A stretch of 64,000 bases of DNA from Salinisphaera sp052044135 (GCF_052044135.1 NZ_JBQDYF010000002.1:186001-250000); one strand, 5' to 3'. Counted from the stretch's first letter, positions 15,183 to 24,698 are shown. The notes: generated by a model from the sequence alone, not told the origin. Made by a program: numbers and translations.

Positions 15183-17570
15183 ATGGCTGACAACGCCTTG
15201 GTACCCGTTCTTCCCCTGCGCGACGTGGTCGTGTTCCCGCATATGGCGATTCCGCTGTTCGTGGGCCGGGAGAAGTCCATCACCGCGCTTGAAGCGGCCA
15301 TGGCCGAGGACAAGAAGATTCTGCTCGTCGCCCAGAAGGCCGCGGATATCGATGATCCGGGCGCGGACGACATCTACGAGGTCGGTACGCTGGCCTCCAT
15401 CCTGCAATTGCTCAAGCTGCCCGATGGCACGGTCAAGGTGCTGGTCGAAGGCGGCAATCGCGCGCGTCTGTCCGATCTGCACGCGGCCGGTGGCAGCCTG
15501 GTCGCGAGCCATACCGCTATCGATGATGAGGAGGAGGAATCGGCCGAGCTGGACGCGCTCATGCGTTCCGCGGTCGCGACCTTCGAGTCCTACACCAAGC
15601 TCAACAAGAAAGTGCCGGCCGAGCTGCTGCCGTCGCTGTCGAGCATGGACTCGGCCGGCCGGCTGGCCGATACCATCGCCGCGCATCTCAATCTCAAGCT
15701 CGACGAGCGCCAGGACGTGCTGGAGATCGCCGACCCGCGGCAGCGTCTCGAGCATGTGGTGGCCAAGACCGATGCCGAGATCGAGGTACTGCAGATCGAG
15801 AAGAAGATCCGCGGCCGCGTGAAGCAGCAGATGGAGAAGTCGCAGCGCGAGTACTATCTCAACGAGCAGATGAAGGCCATCCAGAAAGAGCTGGGCGAGA
15901 TCGACGAAGCGCCCAACGATCTGGACGAACTGGAAGAGAAGATCGAAAAGGCCGGCTTCCCCAAGGAAGTCAAGAAGAAGGTCAACAACGAGTTCAACAA
16001 GCTCAAGAGCATGTCGCCCATGTCGGCTGAGGCGACGGTAGTGCGCAATTACCTCGACTGGATGGTCGACATCCCGTGGAAAAAGCGCAGCCGTACCAAG
16101 ATCGACCTGACCAAGGCACAGGAGACGCTCGACGCCGACCACTACGGCCTGGAACGCATCAAGGAGCGCATCATCGAGAACCTGGCGGTGCAGAGCCGGG
16201 TGAAGAAGATCAAGGGCCCGATTCTGTGTCTGGTCGGCCCGCCCGGCGTCGGCAAGACTTCGCTCGGCCGCTCCATTGCCCGGGCCACGAATCGCGAGTT
16301 CGTGCGCATGAGCCTGGGTGGCGTGCGCGACGAGGCCGAGATCCGTGGTCATCGGCGAACCTATATTGGCTCGCTTCCGGGCAAGATTATTCAGAACATG
16401 GCCAAGGTCGGGGTGCGTAACCCGTTGTTCCTGCTTGACGAAGTGGACAAGATGGCCAACGACTTCCGCGGTGACCCGGCCTCGGCCCTGCTCGAAGTGC
16501 TCGACCCGGAGCAGAACAACACCTTCGGCGACCATTATCTCGAAGTCGACTACGACCTGTCGCAGGTGATGTTCGTGTGCACCGCCAACACCATGAACAT
16601 CCCGGAGCCGCTGCTGGATCGGATGGAAGTCATCCGGCTTTCGGGCTACACCGAGGATGAGAAGCTCAATATCGGTGAGCGCTATCTGTTGCCCAAGGCG
16701 ATGAAGGAGAACGGGCTGGAGGCGTCCGAGCTGGCTGTTTCGGATAATGCCATTACCGAGATCATCCGGCGCTACACGCGCGAGGCCGGGGTGCGTAATC
16801 TCGAGCGCGATATCTCCAAGATCTGTCGCAAGGTGGTCAAGGAGTTGATCAGCGAGAAATCGCGCGATCACGTACAGGTCTCCAGGCGCAATCTCGACAA
16901 GTACCTGGGCGTGCCGAAGTTCCGTTACGGGCGGGCCGAGGAGCACGACAGCGTCGGTCAGGTCACCGGGCTGGCCTGGACCGAGGTCGGCGGCGAACTG
17001 CTGACCATCGAGTCGGCGGCGGTGCCCGGCAAGGGCAAGGCCACGCATACCGGATCGCTCGGCGACGTGATGCAGGAGTCGATCCAGGCCGCGCTCACGG
17101 TGATCCGCTCGCGCGCGGGAACGCTCGGAATCGAGCGCGATTTCATGCAGAAGGCGGACCTTCACGTGCATGTCCCCGAGGGCGCCACGCCCAAGGATGG
17201 CCCCTCGGCGGGGATCGGGATGTGCACCGCGATGATCTCCGCGCTGGCCCGGATTCCGGTGCGTGCGGACGTCGCCATGACCGGCGAAATCACGCTGCGC
17301 GGCGACGTACTGCCGATCGGCGGGCTCAAGGAGAAGCTGCTTGCGGCGCATCGCGGTGGCATCAAGATCGTGGTCATTCCGCACGAAAACACGAAGGATC
17401 TCGCCGAGATCCCTGCCAACATCAAGAACCGTCTGGACATCCGGCCGGTTCGCACGATCGATGAAGTGCTGGAAATCGCGCTTACGCGTCAGCCGCAGCC
17501 ACTGGCTGCCGACGAGGCGCCAGCGGAGGGCCAGCGCAAGTCGGATGGGGGCGAAGTGCGCCCGCATTGA
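15183..17570 (+). CDS. lon: ATP-dependent Lon protease
   Basis: Cytoplasmic AAA+ serine protease for misfolded and regulatory proteins, 795 aa. The N-terminal LON domain begins VPVLPLRDVVVFPHM. The coiled middle contains REYYLNEQMKAIQKELGE. Walker A is GPPGVGKTSLGRS and Walker B is PLFLLDEVDKM. The C-terminal protease domain has the catalytic Ser in PKDGPSAGI and the Lys in GGLKEKLLAA. The start at 15183 matches the family N-terminus; upstream in-frame sequence is not Lon-like. It is about 126 bp after clpX. The C-terminal tail after about residue 770 is a variable low-complexity extension. Confidence 0.98.
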   Translation: MADNALVPVLPLRDVVVFPHMAIPLFVGREKSITALEAAMAEDKKILLVAQKAADIDDPGADDIYEVGTLASILQLLKLPDGTVKVLVEGGNRARLSDLHAAGGSLVASHTAIDDEEEESAELDALMRSAVATFESYTKLNKKVPAELLPSLSSMDSAGRLADTIAAHLNLKLDERQDVLEIADPRQRLEHVVAKTDAEIEVLQIEKKIRGRVKQQMEKSQREYYLNEQMKAIQKELGEIDEAPNDLDELEEKIEKAGFPKEVKKKVNNEFNKLKSMSPMSAEATVVRNYLDWMVDIPWKKRSRTKIDLTKAQETLDADHYGLERIKERIIENLAVQSRVKKIKGPILCLVGPPGVGKTSLGRSIARATNREFVRMSLGGVRDEAEIRGHRRTYIGSLPGKIIQNMAKVGVRNPLFLLDEVDKMANDFRGDPASALLEVLDPEQNNTFGDHYLEVDYDLSQVMFVCTANTMNIPEPLLDRMEVIRLSGYTEDEKLNIGERYLLPKAMKENGLEASELAVSDNAITEIIRRYTREAGVRNLERDISKICRKVVKELISEKSRDHVQVSRRNLDKYLGVPKFRYGRAEEHDSVGQVTGLAWTEVGGELLTIESAAVPGKGKATHTGSLGDVMQESIQAALTVIRSRAGTLGIERDFMQKADLHVHVPEGATPKDGPSAGIGMCTAMISALARIPVRADVAMTGEITLRGDVLPIGGLKEKLLAAHRGGIKIVVIPHENTKDLAEIPANIKNRLDIRPVRTIDEVLEIALTRQPQPLAADEAPAEGQRKSDGGEVRPH

Positions 17571-17589
17571 ACCAGGCCGTATGCTTGCG

Positions 17590-17632
17590 CCCCGATTCCC
17601 GCGCTAACCCTTTATTGACGCTGGAATCGGGG
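17590..17632. repeat. 10-bp perfect inverted repeat around the hupB -35 region
   Basis: CCCCGATTCC at 17590-17599 and GGAATCGGGG at 17623-17632, with a 23-bp spacer that holds the TTGACG -35 box. It could be the lon terminator stem or an operator. Confidence 0.5.
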
Positions 17633-17644
17633 CCTTGGTATAAA
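17615..17644 (+). promoter_or_regulatory. Predicted sigma70 promoter of hupB
   Basis: -35 TTGACG at 17615-17620, an 18-bp spacer and -10 TATAAA at 17639-17644. The leader to the ATG is about 135 nt. Confidence 0.7.
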
Positions 17645-17785
17645 GCCCGCTTGCGGTCGGGCAGCGCCGCGACCGTGGCCATGCCCGAAGCACTTGCAGT
17701 GAACGCGCGGCTGGGCCAGCGTGAACGGCGGGTTCGATGGATGGACCGGTCGAAACTCTCTCACTCCTTAAGGGGATGCTTAGTT

Positions 17786-18058
17786 ATGAATAAAACTGAA
17801 CTCGTCGATGCCGTCGCCGCGGACGCGGATCTTTCCAAGGCCGATGCTTCGCGCGCCGTCGACGCCATGATCGACTCGGTCACCGACGCTCTGAAAAAAG
17901 GCGACAAGGTCTCGCTGGTAGGCTTTGGTGTCTTCTCCGTGCGCGAGCGTGCCGCTCGCCAGGGCCGTAATCCCAAGACCGGTCAGTCGATCCAGATCCC
18001 GGCGGGTAAAACGCCTGGATTTAAGGCTGGTAAAGCTCTTAAGGATGCTGTAAACTAG
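17786..18058 (+). CDS. hupB: DNA-binding protein HU
   Basis: Small nucleoid protein, 90 aa, the standard HU length, that bends and compacts DNA as a dimer. It begins MNKTELVDAVAADADLSKADA and carries the conserved GFGVFSVRERAARQGRNPKTG arm (positions about 47-67) and the IPAGKTPGFKAGKALKDAVN end. The start is set by AAGGGGATG a few bases upstream and by the family N-terminus. It follows lon, as in many gammaproteobacteria, and has its own strong promoter. The tRNA pair downstream may be partly co-transcribed. Confidence 0.97.
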   Translation: MNKTELVDAVAADADLSKADASRAVDAMIDSVTDALKKGDKVSLVGFGVFSVRERAARQGRNPKTGQSIQIPAGKTPGFKAGKALKDAVN

Positions 18059-18101
18059 CGCGTCTTCGCAGGGTGATGAGGATGTCCTCGACACCTTGGA
18101 A

Positions 18102-18177
18102 GGGTGCTTAGCTCAGTTGGTAGAGCGTCGCCCTTACAAGGCGAATGTCGGCGGTTCGAATCCGTCAGCACCCACCA
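18102..18177 (+). tRNA. tRNA-Val (anticodon TAC)
   Basis: Acceptor GGGTGCT pairs perfectly with AGCACCC. Anticodon stem TCGCC/GGCGA with loop CTTACAA. ACCA end encoded. Confidence 0.96.
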
Positions 18178-18191
18178 GACAATAAGTCAAT

Positions 18192-18268
18192 GGAGCGGTA
18201 GTTCAGCTGGTTAGAATGCCGGCCTGTCACGCCGGAGGTCGCGGGTTCGAGTCCCGTCCGCTCCGCCA
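18192..18268 (+). tRNA. tRNA-Asp (anticodon GTC)
   Basis: Acceptor GGAGCGG pairs with CCGCTCC, the anticodon loop is CTGTCAC, G is the discriminator and CCA is encoded. It lies 14 bp after tRNA-Val. Confidence 0.97.
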
Positions 18269-18303
18269 TAAGTCTGCCACTCGGCCATGCCGATCAGACC
18301 TCG

Positions 18304-18333
18304 AAAGGCGCTCTTACGGAGCGCCTTTTTTTT
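18304..18333 (+). terminator. Rho-independent terminator of the hupB/tRNA unit
   Basis: Stem AGGCGCTC/GAGCGCCT with a 5-nt loop and eight T. Confidence 0.92.
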
Positions 18334-18502
18334 GCGCCCGGCACGGGCCGCTACTGGAAGGGTATGGCCTCGCGTGTGCTGGCCATGGCGAACGAAGTCG
18401 AGCGCAACGGCGCGCGGATGCGCAAATCCCTCGCAGTAGGCACAATGCCGGGATTGCCGGCGCGAGCCGGTCATCGTATCCGTCCGACGAGCCGAATTAC
18501 CT

Positions 18503-20407
18503 ATGCTGCAGAAGATTCGAGATGGGGCCAGTGGGCCCTTGGCATATATTGTCGTAGCCGTGATCGCGGTTGTGTTCGGGGTCTGGGGCATCGGCTCCTA
18601 CTTCACACCGTCGGCTGATCCGGTAGTGGCCAGCGCCGACGGCGCCAAAATCACGCATTCGCAGTTGCGGCAGGCCGTCAACCAGCGCTATCAGCGATTG
18701 CGCCAGATGATGGGCAACCATTTCGATTCCAGCATGTTTCCGCGCGACCAGGTGCGCCAGAACGTGCTCGACAACATGATCGACCAGGCGGTCATGACGC
18801 ATTACGCGAAAGCCAGGGGTTATCGCGTGACCGATGCCAATCTGCTGGCGGAGATCCGGAGCAATCCGCAGTTCCAGGAGAACGGGAAGTTCTCGGCCCA
18901 GCGCTACAAGGCGTTGCTCTCACAGGCCGGCGTACCGCCGGCCCAGTACGAAGCGAGGCTGCGTCAGAGCATGGTGGGCGATCAGGTGCGCGAGATCGTG
19001 GCTGCCAGCGCGTTTGCCGCGCCAGCGGAAGTCGATGTCGCTTACCGACGGGCGAACGAGCAGCGTAAAGTGCAAGTGCTCACGGTCGATTCTTCGGCCT
19101 ATAGCGATCAGGTGACCGTCGACGACAAGGCGATCCAGTCGTATTACGACAAGCACCCGAAACAGTTCATGCGCCCGCCACGGGTCAAGTTGGCCTATGT
19201 TTCGCTGGATGCGGACAAGCTGTCGCCGCCGAAACCGGATCAGGCGACGCTGAAGCAGCTTTATCAGGCACACAAGAACGAGCTCGGCACGCCGGCCAAG
19301 CGCAGTGCGGACGAGATCCGTATCCCGATCGGCAAGGATGACGCCAAGGCCCGTCAGACGGTGCAGGCGGTGATCGCGGCGGCGAAAAAGGGACAGTCGC
19401 TGAAACAGATCGCCGCAGCGACCGATGGCGCCCGTTTCCAGCAGATCGATACGCAGACGAAGTCGGCCTTGCCCGACGCCGTGGGCGCGGCGTTGTTCGG
19501 CCTAAAGCAGGGCGCGTTGTCGGGCCCGGTCCGTGGTGACCAGGCGTGGTACGTGCTGCGGGCCACGTCGATCACGCCGGCCAAGACGCCGGACTTCAAT
19601 AATCCGGCGGTGCAGGCGCGTCTGAAGGCGATGGCGACCCGCAAGGCGCGGGCCAAGGCGTTCCGCAAGAAGTCGGATACGCTGGACGACCTCGCCTATC
19701 AGGCCCCCAACGGGCTGAAGACGATATCCGACAAGCTCGGTCTCACGGTTCGGCACACGGGCTGGATCACTCGCCACAATGGTGGGTCCGGGCTGGGTCA
19801 GTATGCCGCTGTGCGCAAGGCGGCGTTTTCGGATGCCGTGCTCAAGGATCACCTCAACAGCAAGGTGATCGACCTGGGCCAGCAGCGGCATGTCGTGCTG
19901 CGGGTGGCCGACCATCAGGGCGCGCAACGCAAGCCGTTGGCCGAGGTTCGCGACAAGATCCGCCAGCGTCTCGTGGCGCAGGAGAGCCAGCGGCGGGCGG
20001 AGAAGGCGGCTCAGCAGGCGATGGCGCAGGCACGGCAGGGCAAGTCGTTGGCGCAGATTGCGAAGGACACCCAGGGGGCCAAGCTGACGCAGCCTGGTTT
20101 CGTCGGGCGGCATGACAATAAGCTCGATCCGTCGGTACTCAGTGCCGCTTTCGATATTTCGTTCGACAACAAATCCGGCAGCGCGCAGTACCGGGTCGTG
20201 TCCACCGAAAGCGGCCAGGCGGCGCTGGTCGCCGTCCTGGCGAGCCGCGTGGAAAGCGGCGGTTCCAAGCCGGGCGGCGGTGGTCCCCAGCGCAAGCAGA
20301 TTGCGCAGCAGCAGAGCGGCTATAACGCCAGTCTCGAATACAGCGCGCTCGATCATTATCTGCGCAAGCGTGCGGACGTCGAGATTCACAAGAGCGCGAT
20401 GAACTGA
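18503..20407 (+). CDS. ppiD: Periplasmic folding chaperone PpiD (parvulin-like, membrane anchored)
   Basis: Inner-membrane-anchored periplasmic chaperone that helps proteins leaving the Sec translocon, 634 aa. It starts MLQKIRDGASGPLAYIVVAV, giving one N-terminal transmembrane helix (about residues 12-32). A SurA_N-like domain follows (about 40-190), then a parvulin-type region near 265-365 that looks degenerate, as is usual for PpiD, then a long periplasmic C-terminal part. The position right after hupB is the standard one in gammaproteobacteria. The gene ends at a terminator shared with fabI. Confidence 0.93.
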   Translation: MLQKIRDGASGPLAYIVVAVIAVVFGVWGIGSYFTPSADPVVASADGAKITHSQLRQAVNQRYQRLRQMMGNHFDSSMFPRDQVRQNVLDNMIDQAVMTHYAKARGYRVTDANLLAEIRSNPQFQENGKFSAQRYKALLSQAGVPPAQYEARLRQSMVGDQVREIVAASAFAAPAEVDVAYRRANEQRKVQVLTVDSSAYSDQVTVDDKAIQSYYDKHPKQFMRPPRVKLAYVSLDADKLSPPKPDQATLKQLYQAHKNELGTPAKRSADEIRIPIGKDDAKARQTVQAVIAAAKKGQSLKQIAAATDGARFQQIDTQTKSALPDAVGAALFGLKQGALSGPVRGDQAWYVLRATSITPAKTPDFNNPAVQARLKAMATRKARAKAFRKKSDTLDDLAYQAPNGLKTISDKLGLTVRHTGWITRHNGGSGLGQYAAVRKAAFSDAVLKDHLNSKVIDLGQQRHVVLRVADHQGAQRKPLAEVRDKIRQRLVAQESQRRAEKAAQQAMAQARQGKSLAQIAKDTQGAKLTQPGFVGRHDNKLDPSVLSAAFDISFDNKSGSAQYRVVSTESGQAALVAVLASRVESGGSKPGGGGPQRKQIAQQQSGYNASLEYSALDHYLRKRADVEIHKSAMN

Positions 20408-20486
20408 CGCGCGCCAGCGCGGCCGCGCTGGTGTCGCGGTCGGCGCGTCGCGGGATCAGCAGCAAACGCCTTCCGGTCCCGTAACG

Positions 20487-20519
20487 AAAAAAGGCCGCAT
20501 CCTCGTGATGCGGCCTTTT
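20487..20519. terminator. Bidirectional terminator between ppiD and fabI
   Basis: Stem GGCCGCATC/GATGCGGCC with A6 on the left and T4 on the right, so it can serve both convergent genes. Confidence 0.88.
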
Positions 20520-20546
20520 CGAGTCGGGCGATGTCGTCGCGCCAGG

Positions 20547-21335
20547 CTATTGCTCGTCGAGCCGGCTCATGCCCATGACGCGGTAGCCGGCGTCCACGTA
20601 AATGACCTCGCCGGTAATGCCCGAGGCGAGATCGGAGCCGAGGAAGGCCGCGGCGTTACCGATTTCTTCCTGGGTGACGTTGCGCTTGAGTGCGGCGCTG
20701 TCGCGCGCGTAATTCAGCATCGTGCGGAAGCCACTGATGCCCGAGGCCGCCAGGGTCTTGATCGGCCCGGCGGAAATGGCGTTGACCCGTATGCCCCGCG
20801 GGCCCAGATCGGCGGCGATGAAGCGCATGTTGGACTCCAGGCTGGCCTTGGCCGGGCCCATCACGTTGTAGCCCGGCATGACGCGGTCGCTGCCGAGATA
20901 CGTCAGGGTGATCAGCGAGGCCTTGTCCGACAGCATCGGGCGGGCCGCCTTGGCCAGTGCCGCGAAGCTGTAGGCGCTGATGTCGTGCGCGATACGCGAG
21001 GCATCCCGCGAAATGCTGTCCAGATAGCCGCCGGACAGCGCTTCGCGCGGCGCGAAGCCGATGGCATGGACGAGGATGTCCAGGCGGTCCCAATGGTTGC
21101 CGAGCGCGGTGAACAGCGCCTCGATCTGCGCATCCTCGGCGACATCGAGGGGCAGCACGGCCACGGCGCCCAGCGCCTCGCCCATCTTTTCCACACGCGG
21201 CTTGAGTTTGTCGCCCTGATAGGTCAGCACCAGCTCCGCGCCCTGTTCGCGCATCGCGCTGGCGATGCCGTAGGCGATCGATCGTTCGCTGGCCAAGCCC
21301 GTGATCAAGGCTTTTTTGCCGTCAAGAAACCCCAT
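20547..21335 (-). CDS. fabI: Enoyl-[acyl-carrier-protein] reductase (NADH)
   Basis: Last reduction step of fatty-acid elongation, cytoplasmic, 262 aa. Short-chain dehydrogenase fold: the cofactor site is GLASERSIAYGIA at residues 13-25, and the catalytic Tyr and Lys lie in YNVMGPAKASLES. The region ISAGPIKTLAASGISGF is typical of FabI and includes the triclosan/NADH loop. The start follows GGAGAAGG. It is transcribed leftward, 48 bp downstream of the LysM transglycosylase gene, and is convergent with ppiD. Confidence 0.97.
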   Translation of the reverse strand: MGFLDGKKALITGLASERSIAYGIASAMREQGAELVLTYQGDKLKPRVEKMGEALGAVAVLPLDVAEDAQIEALFTALGNHWDRLDILVHAIGFAPREALSGGYLDSISRDASRIAHDISAYSFAALAKAARPMLSDKASLITLTYLGSDRVMPGYNVMGPAKASLESNMRFIAADLGPRGIRVNAISAGPIKTLAASGISGFRTMLNYARDSAALKRNVTQEEIGNAAAFLGSDLASGITGEVIYVDAGYRVMGMSRLDEQ

Positions 21336-21383
21336 GCCTTCTCCTGGATTCGTGTTGTATGGCTATCGTACCGGGCCGGGATA

Positions 21384-23102
21384 TCAGCCGGATACCTCGG
21401 GCTGCAGACGCAGCCGTTCGCCGGGCTGAATGGTCGCGCCCGAATTCATGTCGTTGAGGCTGCGCAGCGTGTTGACCTGCATCGAGAAGCGATTCGCGAT
21501 CGACCACAGCGAGTCGCCCGGTTCCACCTCGTAGTAACTCGGCAGCGGGGCGGGGCCATCCACCGCGATGGTGGAGCCCGGTTGGAGCGGCGTGCCCTTG
21601 TCCATGCGGTTCCAGCGGCGCAGCTGCTTGACCGTTACATTGTTGGCCTGGGCGATCGACCACAGCGAGTCACCCGAGTGGACCACGACCGTGCTCGGTG
21701 CCGGCGGCTTGGCCGAGCCGGGGATGCGGATCTTCTGCCCCGGTCGCAGGGTCGCCACGGAGGCGCCGTTGGCGCGCTTGAGGCTCGCCACGCTGACGCT
21801 GTAGCGGCGGGCGATGTGCCAGAGCGTATCACCGGACTGCACCACGTAGGTCTGGGTCGGTTCGGCCGGCGGCGCCGACTCATGCGAGCCGGGGTGCGGC
21901 ACGGTCAGCGACTGGCCGATACGGATGCGATTGCTGTGCAGATTGTTGGCCTGGCGCAGTGCGGCCACGCTGACGCCGTAGGTCTGCGCCAGCCGGCTCA
22001 GCGAGTCCCCGCGCCGGACCACGTGGGTACGATGATCGATCAGGTGGCTCGGGTTGATGCGGGCGAGCTTGCTACGAAACGCCGAGGCCTTGGCCGCCGG
22101 CACGAGCAGTTTATCGTGGCCGCCCGGTTCGCTGGCCCAGCGCCGCATGCCGGGATTGAGCCGGCGCAGTTTTTTCTCGGAAATACCGAGCATGTGCGCG
22201 GCGACTTTCATCGAGGTCTGGCCGGGCAGCTTCACCACGCGGGTGCGCGGCGCGTTGGCCAGGGTGGGCCAGTTCACGCCAAAGCGCGCTGGCGTCATCA
22301 TGATCCGGCGCAGGGCGAGCAGTTGCGGCACGTACTGGGTGGTTTCATCCGGCAGATCCAGATCCCAGTAGTCGGTGGGCTTGTTGTGCGCCCGCGCCTC
22401 GGCAATGGCGTCGTCCACGCGGCCCGGCCCGGCATTGTATGCCGCCAGCGCCAGCAGCCAGTCGCCGTCGTAACGCTGATGCAGCGATTGCAGGTAATTC
22501 AACGCGGCCTCGGTCGAGGCAATCGGGTCGTCGCGGCCGTCGTACCACCAGTCGCGCGGCAGGCTCATGTGATCAGCGGTTCCCGGCATGAACTGCCACA
22601 GGCCGCTGGCGCCGACATAGGACTTGGCCGACGGGTTGTAGCCGCTCTCCACGATCGGCAGCAGGGCGATCTCGGTCGGCATGCCGCGTTTTTCGACCTG
22701 GTGCACCACATGCCACAGAAACGGCTTCGCGCGCCGCAGCGCGTGGCTCAGGTGGCTGGTGTGGGTCGCATAATACTGTGTCCACACGCGCACCGACCGA
22801 CGCTGGTCGTTGGGGTCGAGCTTGAAGCCGGTGCGGATATTCGACCACAGGTCCTGGCTGGGCGCCGGCCATTTGTGTGGCACGTAATTCTTGCGTGCGA
22901 CCGGGGCTTCATAGGTCGTGGTCTTGTCGTTGTCATGACCTTGATCGGCGGTTTTTTTCAACGTCCCGGCGGCCGCGGCAGGCACCGTGGAAGGCTGGTC
23001 GCCCGCCTGGGCCGGGTTCGTGCCGGCATCGCCATGCGGCGTCGTCGCGCAGCCACTGACGATGCCGGCCATGAACAGGCAGCCCAGTATCGGTCGAACC
23101 AT
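21384..23102 (-). CDS. mltD: Membrane-bound lytic murein transglycosylase with LysM repeats (MltD-like lipoprotein)
   Basis: Outer-membrane lipoprotein that cleaves peptidoglycan, 572 aa from this start. The signal ends in a lipobox (GIVSGC). The SLT catalytic domain has the Glu in LPIVESGYNPSA followed by GLWQFMPGTA. Four LysM domains fill the C-terminal half (each with a GDSL/GDTLW-type core), after a fifth, divergent LysM-like segment. An ATG at 23153 is an alternative start: it has GGAAAG just upstream and overlaps the gloB stop, but adds 17 residues before the signal. The order gloB-mltD is conserved in enterobacteria and relatives. Confidence 0.92.
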   Translation of the reverse strand: MVRPILGCLFMAGIVSGCATTPHGDAGTNPAQAGDQPSTVPAAAAGTLKKTADQGHDNDKTTTYEAPVARKNYVPHKWPAPSQDLWSNIRTGFKLDPNDQRRSVRVWTQYYATHTSHLSHALRRAKPFLWHVVHQVEKRGMPTEIALLPIVESGYNPSAKSYVGASGLWQFMPGTADHMSLPRDWWYDGRDDPIASTEAALNYLQSLHQRYDGDWLLALAAYNAGPGRVDDAIAEARAHNKPTDYWDLDLPDETTQYVPQLLALRRIMMTPARFGVNWPTLANAPRTRVVKLPGQTSMKVAAHMLGISEKKLRRLNPGMRRWASEPGGHDKLLVPAAKASAFRSKLARINPSHLIDHRTHVVRRGDSLSRLAQTYGVSVAALRQANNLHSNRIRIGQSLTVPHPGSHESAPPAEPTQTYVVQSGDTLWHIARRYSVSVASLKRANGASVATLRPGQKIRIPGSAKPPAPSTVVVHSGDSLWSIAQANNVTVKQLRRWNRMDKGTPLQPGSTIAVDGPAPLPSYYEVEPGDSLWSIANRFSMQVNTLRSLNDMNSGATIQPGERLRLQPEVSG

Positions 23103-23142
23103 GTTGGGTCGCAAGCGCGGCCCGAGCCGCGCACAAGAGTTA

Positions 23143-23919
23143 TCAGATCGCATCTTTCCAGTCGCGCAAAGCCCCAAAAATGTCCCCCGCTGCCTCAAGC
23201 CGCCGCCCGGCATGCTGGCTTGCCGCCGCCCGGACACCTTCGTCATCCCAGCGCAGGAAGGGGTTGATTCGCTTTTCCTCGGCCAGCGACCCCGGCAGGC
23301 TGGGCCGGCCCTCGGCCCTGAGCGCGTCGACCGCCGCGATCGCGGCCGCGATCGCCGGGTTGTCCGGCTCGACCGTCTGCGCAAAGGCCAGGTTCTTCTG
23401 CGTGTATTCGTGGCCCCCGTAGACGCGCGTATTGTCCGGCAGCGCCTTCAGGCGCGCCAGCGAGCGCTGCATCTGCTCGTGTGTGCCCTCGAACACACGA
23501 CCGCAGCCGGCGCGAAACAGGGCGTCGCCCGCCAGTAATATATCCTGGCTCACGTACGCGATGTGACCGAGCGTATGGCCAGGCACGTCAATGACCTCGA
23601 ATGTCGCGCCGAGAAAATCCAGCGTGAAACGATCGCCGCCGCTGACCCGGTGGTCGATGTGCCCGATCTTGTCGGCTTCCCCGGCCGGCCCGTAGACCGG
23701 CGCCGGATGCGCGGCCAGCAGCCGCGCCAGGCCGCCGACGTGATCGCCGTGGTGATGCGTGATCAGATACGCGCCCACTTCGAGCCCATATGTCGCGAGA
23801 TGATCGGCCACCGGTTGGGCCGCGCCGGGATCGACCACGGCCACGGTCCGGCTATCGCCGGCCGCGATGATCCAGATATAATTGTCCGACAGCGCGGGTA
23901 CAGCGTTGACTTCAAGCAT
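23143..23919 (-). CDS. gloB: Hydroxyacylglutathione hydrolase (glyoxalase II)
   Basis: Hydrolyses S-lactoylglutathione to lactate and glutathione in methylglyoxal detoxification, cytoplasmic, 258 aa. The metallo-beta-lactamase fold has the metal motif THHHGDHVGG near residue 53, then GHTLGHIAY and the GCGRVFEGTHEQM block. The C-terminal HAGH_C domain is present (VYGGHEYTQKNLAFA). It is divergent from the methyltransferase gene with 35 bp between, and followed closely by mltD. Confidence 0.96.
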   Translation of the reverse strand: MLEVNAVPALSDNYIWIIAAGDSRTVAVVDPGAAQPVADHLATYGLEVGAYLITHHHGDHVGGLARLLAAHPAPVYGPAGEADKIGHIDHRVSGGDRFTLDFLGATFEVIDVPGHTLGHIAYVSQDILLAGDALFRAGCGRVFEGTHEQMQRSLARLKALPDNTRVYGGHEYTQKNLAFAQTVEPDNPAIAAAIAAVDALRAEGRPSLPGSLAEEKRINPFLRWDDEGVRAAASQHAGRRLEAAGDIFGALRDWKDAI

Positions 23920-23954
23920 CGCCGAATGTTGCCAACGGCCTGAGGCAAAATCAA

Positions 23955-24698
23955 TTGTTTCGATTCGTCGCCGATGATGCGCGGGCCGCGCGGGCCTGGT
24001 TCGAATCGCCCGTCGCCGAGCCGTGGCGCGAGCAGGAGACGGCGTTACTGGCCGACGTGCTGCCCGGCCTCACGGGTTATCGTTGCATCCAGATCGGCGC
24101 CCCCACCATCGCGCCGGAAGCCTGCGAGCGCGTGGGAACGCTGCGCCTGTGGCGGGCGGATGTCGCCCCCGGTCCGGATGTCGATATACGCATCGATGGC
24201 CAGAATCTACCCTGGGCCAGCGGCAGTGTCGATGCCCTGATTCTGGTTCACGGGCTCGAATTGTGCGCGGAGCCGCCGGCGCTGATTCGGGAGTGCGTGC
24301 GCGTTCTGAGTCCGCGCGGCCAGCTGGTCTGCCTGGTGTTCAACCCGCTTTCGCCCTGGGCCCAGACCCAGGGGCTTCGCCGCGCTCACACCCGTTTCCT
24401 GCCGCGCTCGATTCCGCCGCGTGCCGCGCGCCTGGCGGATTGGCTGCGTCTGCTGGACTTCGAGCCCACGGACTGCTGGCGCTACGGGCCGGCGTTTCCC
24501 TGGCTCGGCCGCCGGTGGCAGGCGGGCGCGGATTCGCGCTGGCTGGCGCCGCTGGCCTGGGCGGCGCCGGCTTATGCGATCGTGGCGCGTCGGCGTGCCA
24601 TGCGACGCATCCCGCCGTCCGGCCGGCGCCTGTTGGCGCGCCAGCGTGAACGCGACTTGGCGCCCGGCCCGGCTGCTGGGCTACCATCGCGTTCATGA
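23955..24698 (+). CDS. SAM-dependent methyltransferase-like protein (YafS type)
   Basis: Class I methyltransferase-like protein, 247 aa. The fold is recognisable from LPWASGSVDALILVHGLE (motif III region) and VLSPRGQLVCLVFNPLS. The glycine-rich SAM loop is weak (IQIGAPTIAPE), so activity is uncertain. It starts with TTG at 23955. It lies between gloB and rnhA, the place of yafS in Escherichia coli, and its stop overlaps the rnhA start by 4 bases. The C-terminal part is Arg-rich. Function unknown. Confidence 0.8.
   Translation: MFRFVADDARAARAWFESPVAEPWREQETALLADVLPGLTGYRCIQIGAPTIAPEACERVGTLRLWRADVAPGPDVDIRIDGQNLPWASGSVDALILVHGLELCAEPPALIRECVRVLSPRGQLVCLVFNPLSPWAQTQGLRRAHTRFLPRSIPPRAARLADWLRLLDFEPTDCWRYGPAFPWLGRRWQAGADSRWLAPLAWAAPAYAIVARRRAMRRIPPSGRRLLARQRERDLAPGPAAGLPSRS

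Noticed and set aside
15168..17567. 799-residue open frame on the minus strand opposite lon
   Set aside because: It mirrors lon almost exactly; lon is certain and the mirror has no known domains, as often happens in GC-rich genes.
20505..23267. 920-residue open frame on the plus strand across fabI and mltD
   Set aside because: Shadow of fabI and the LysM transglycosylase, both certain on the minus strand.
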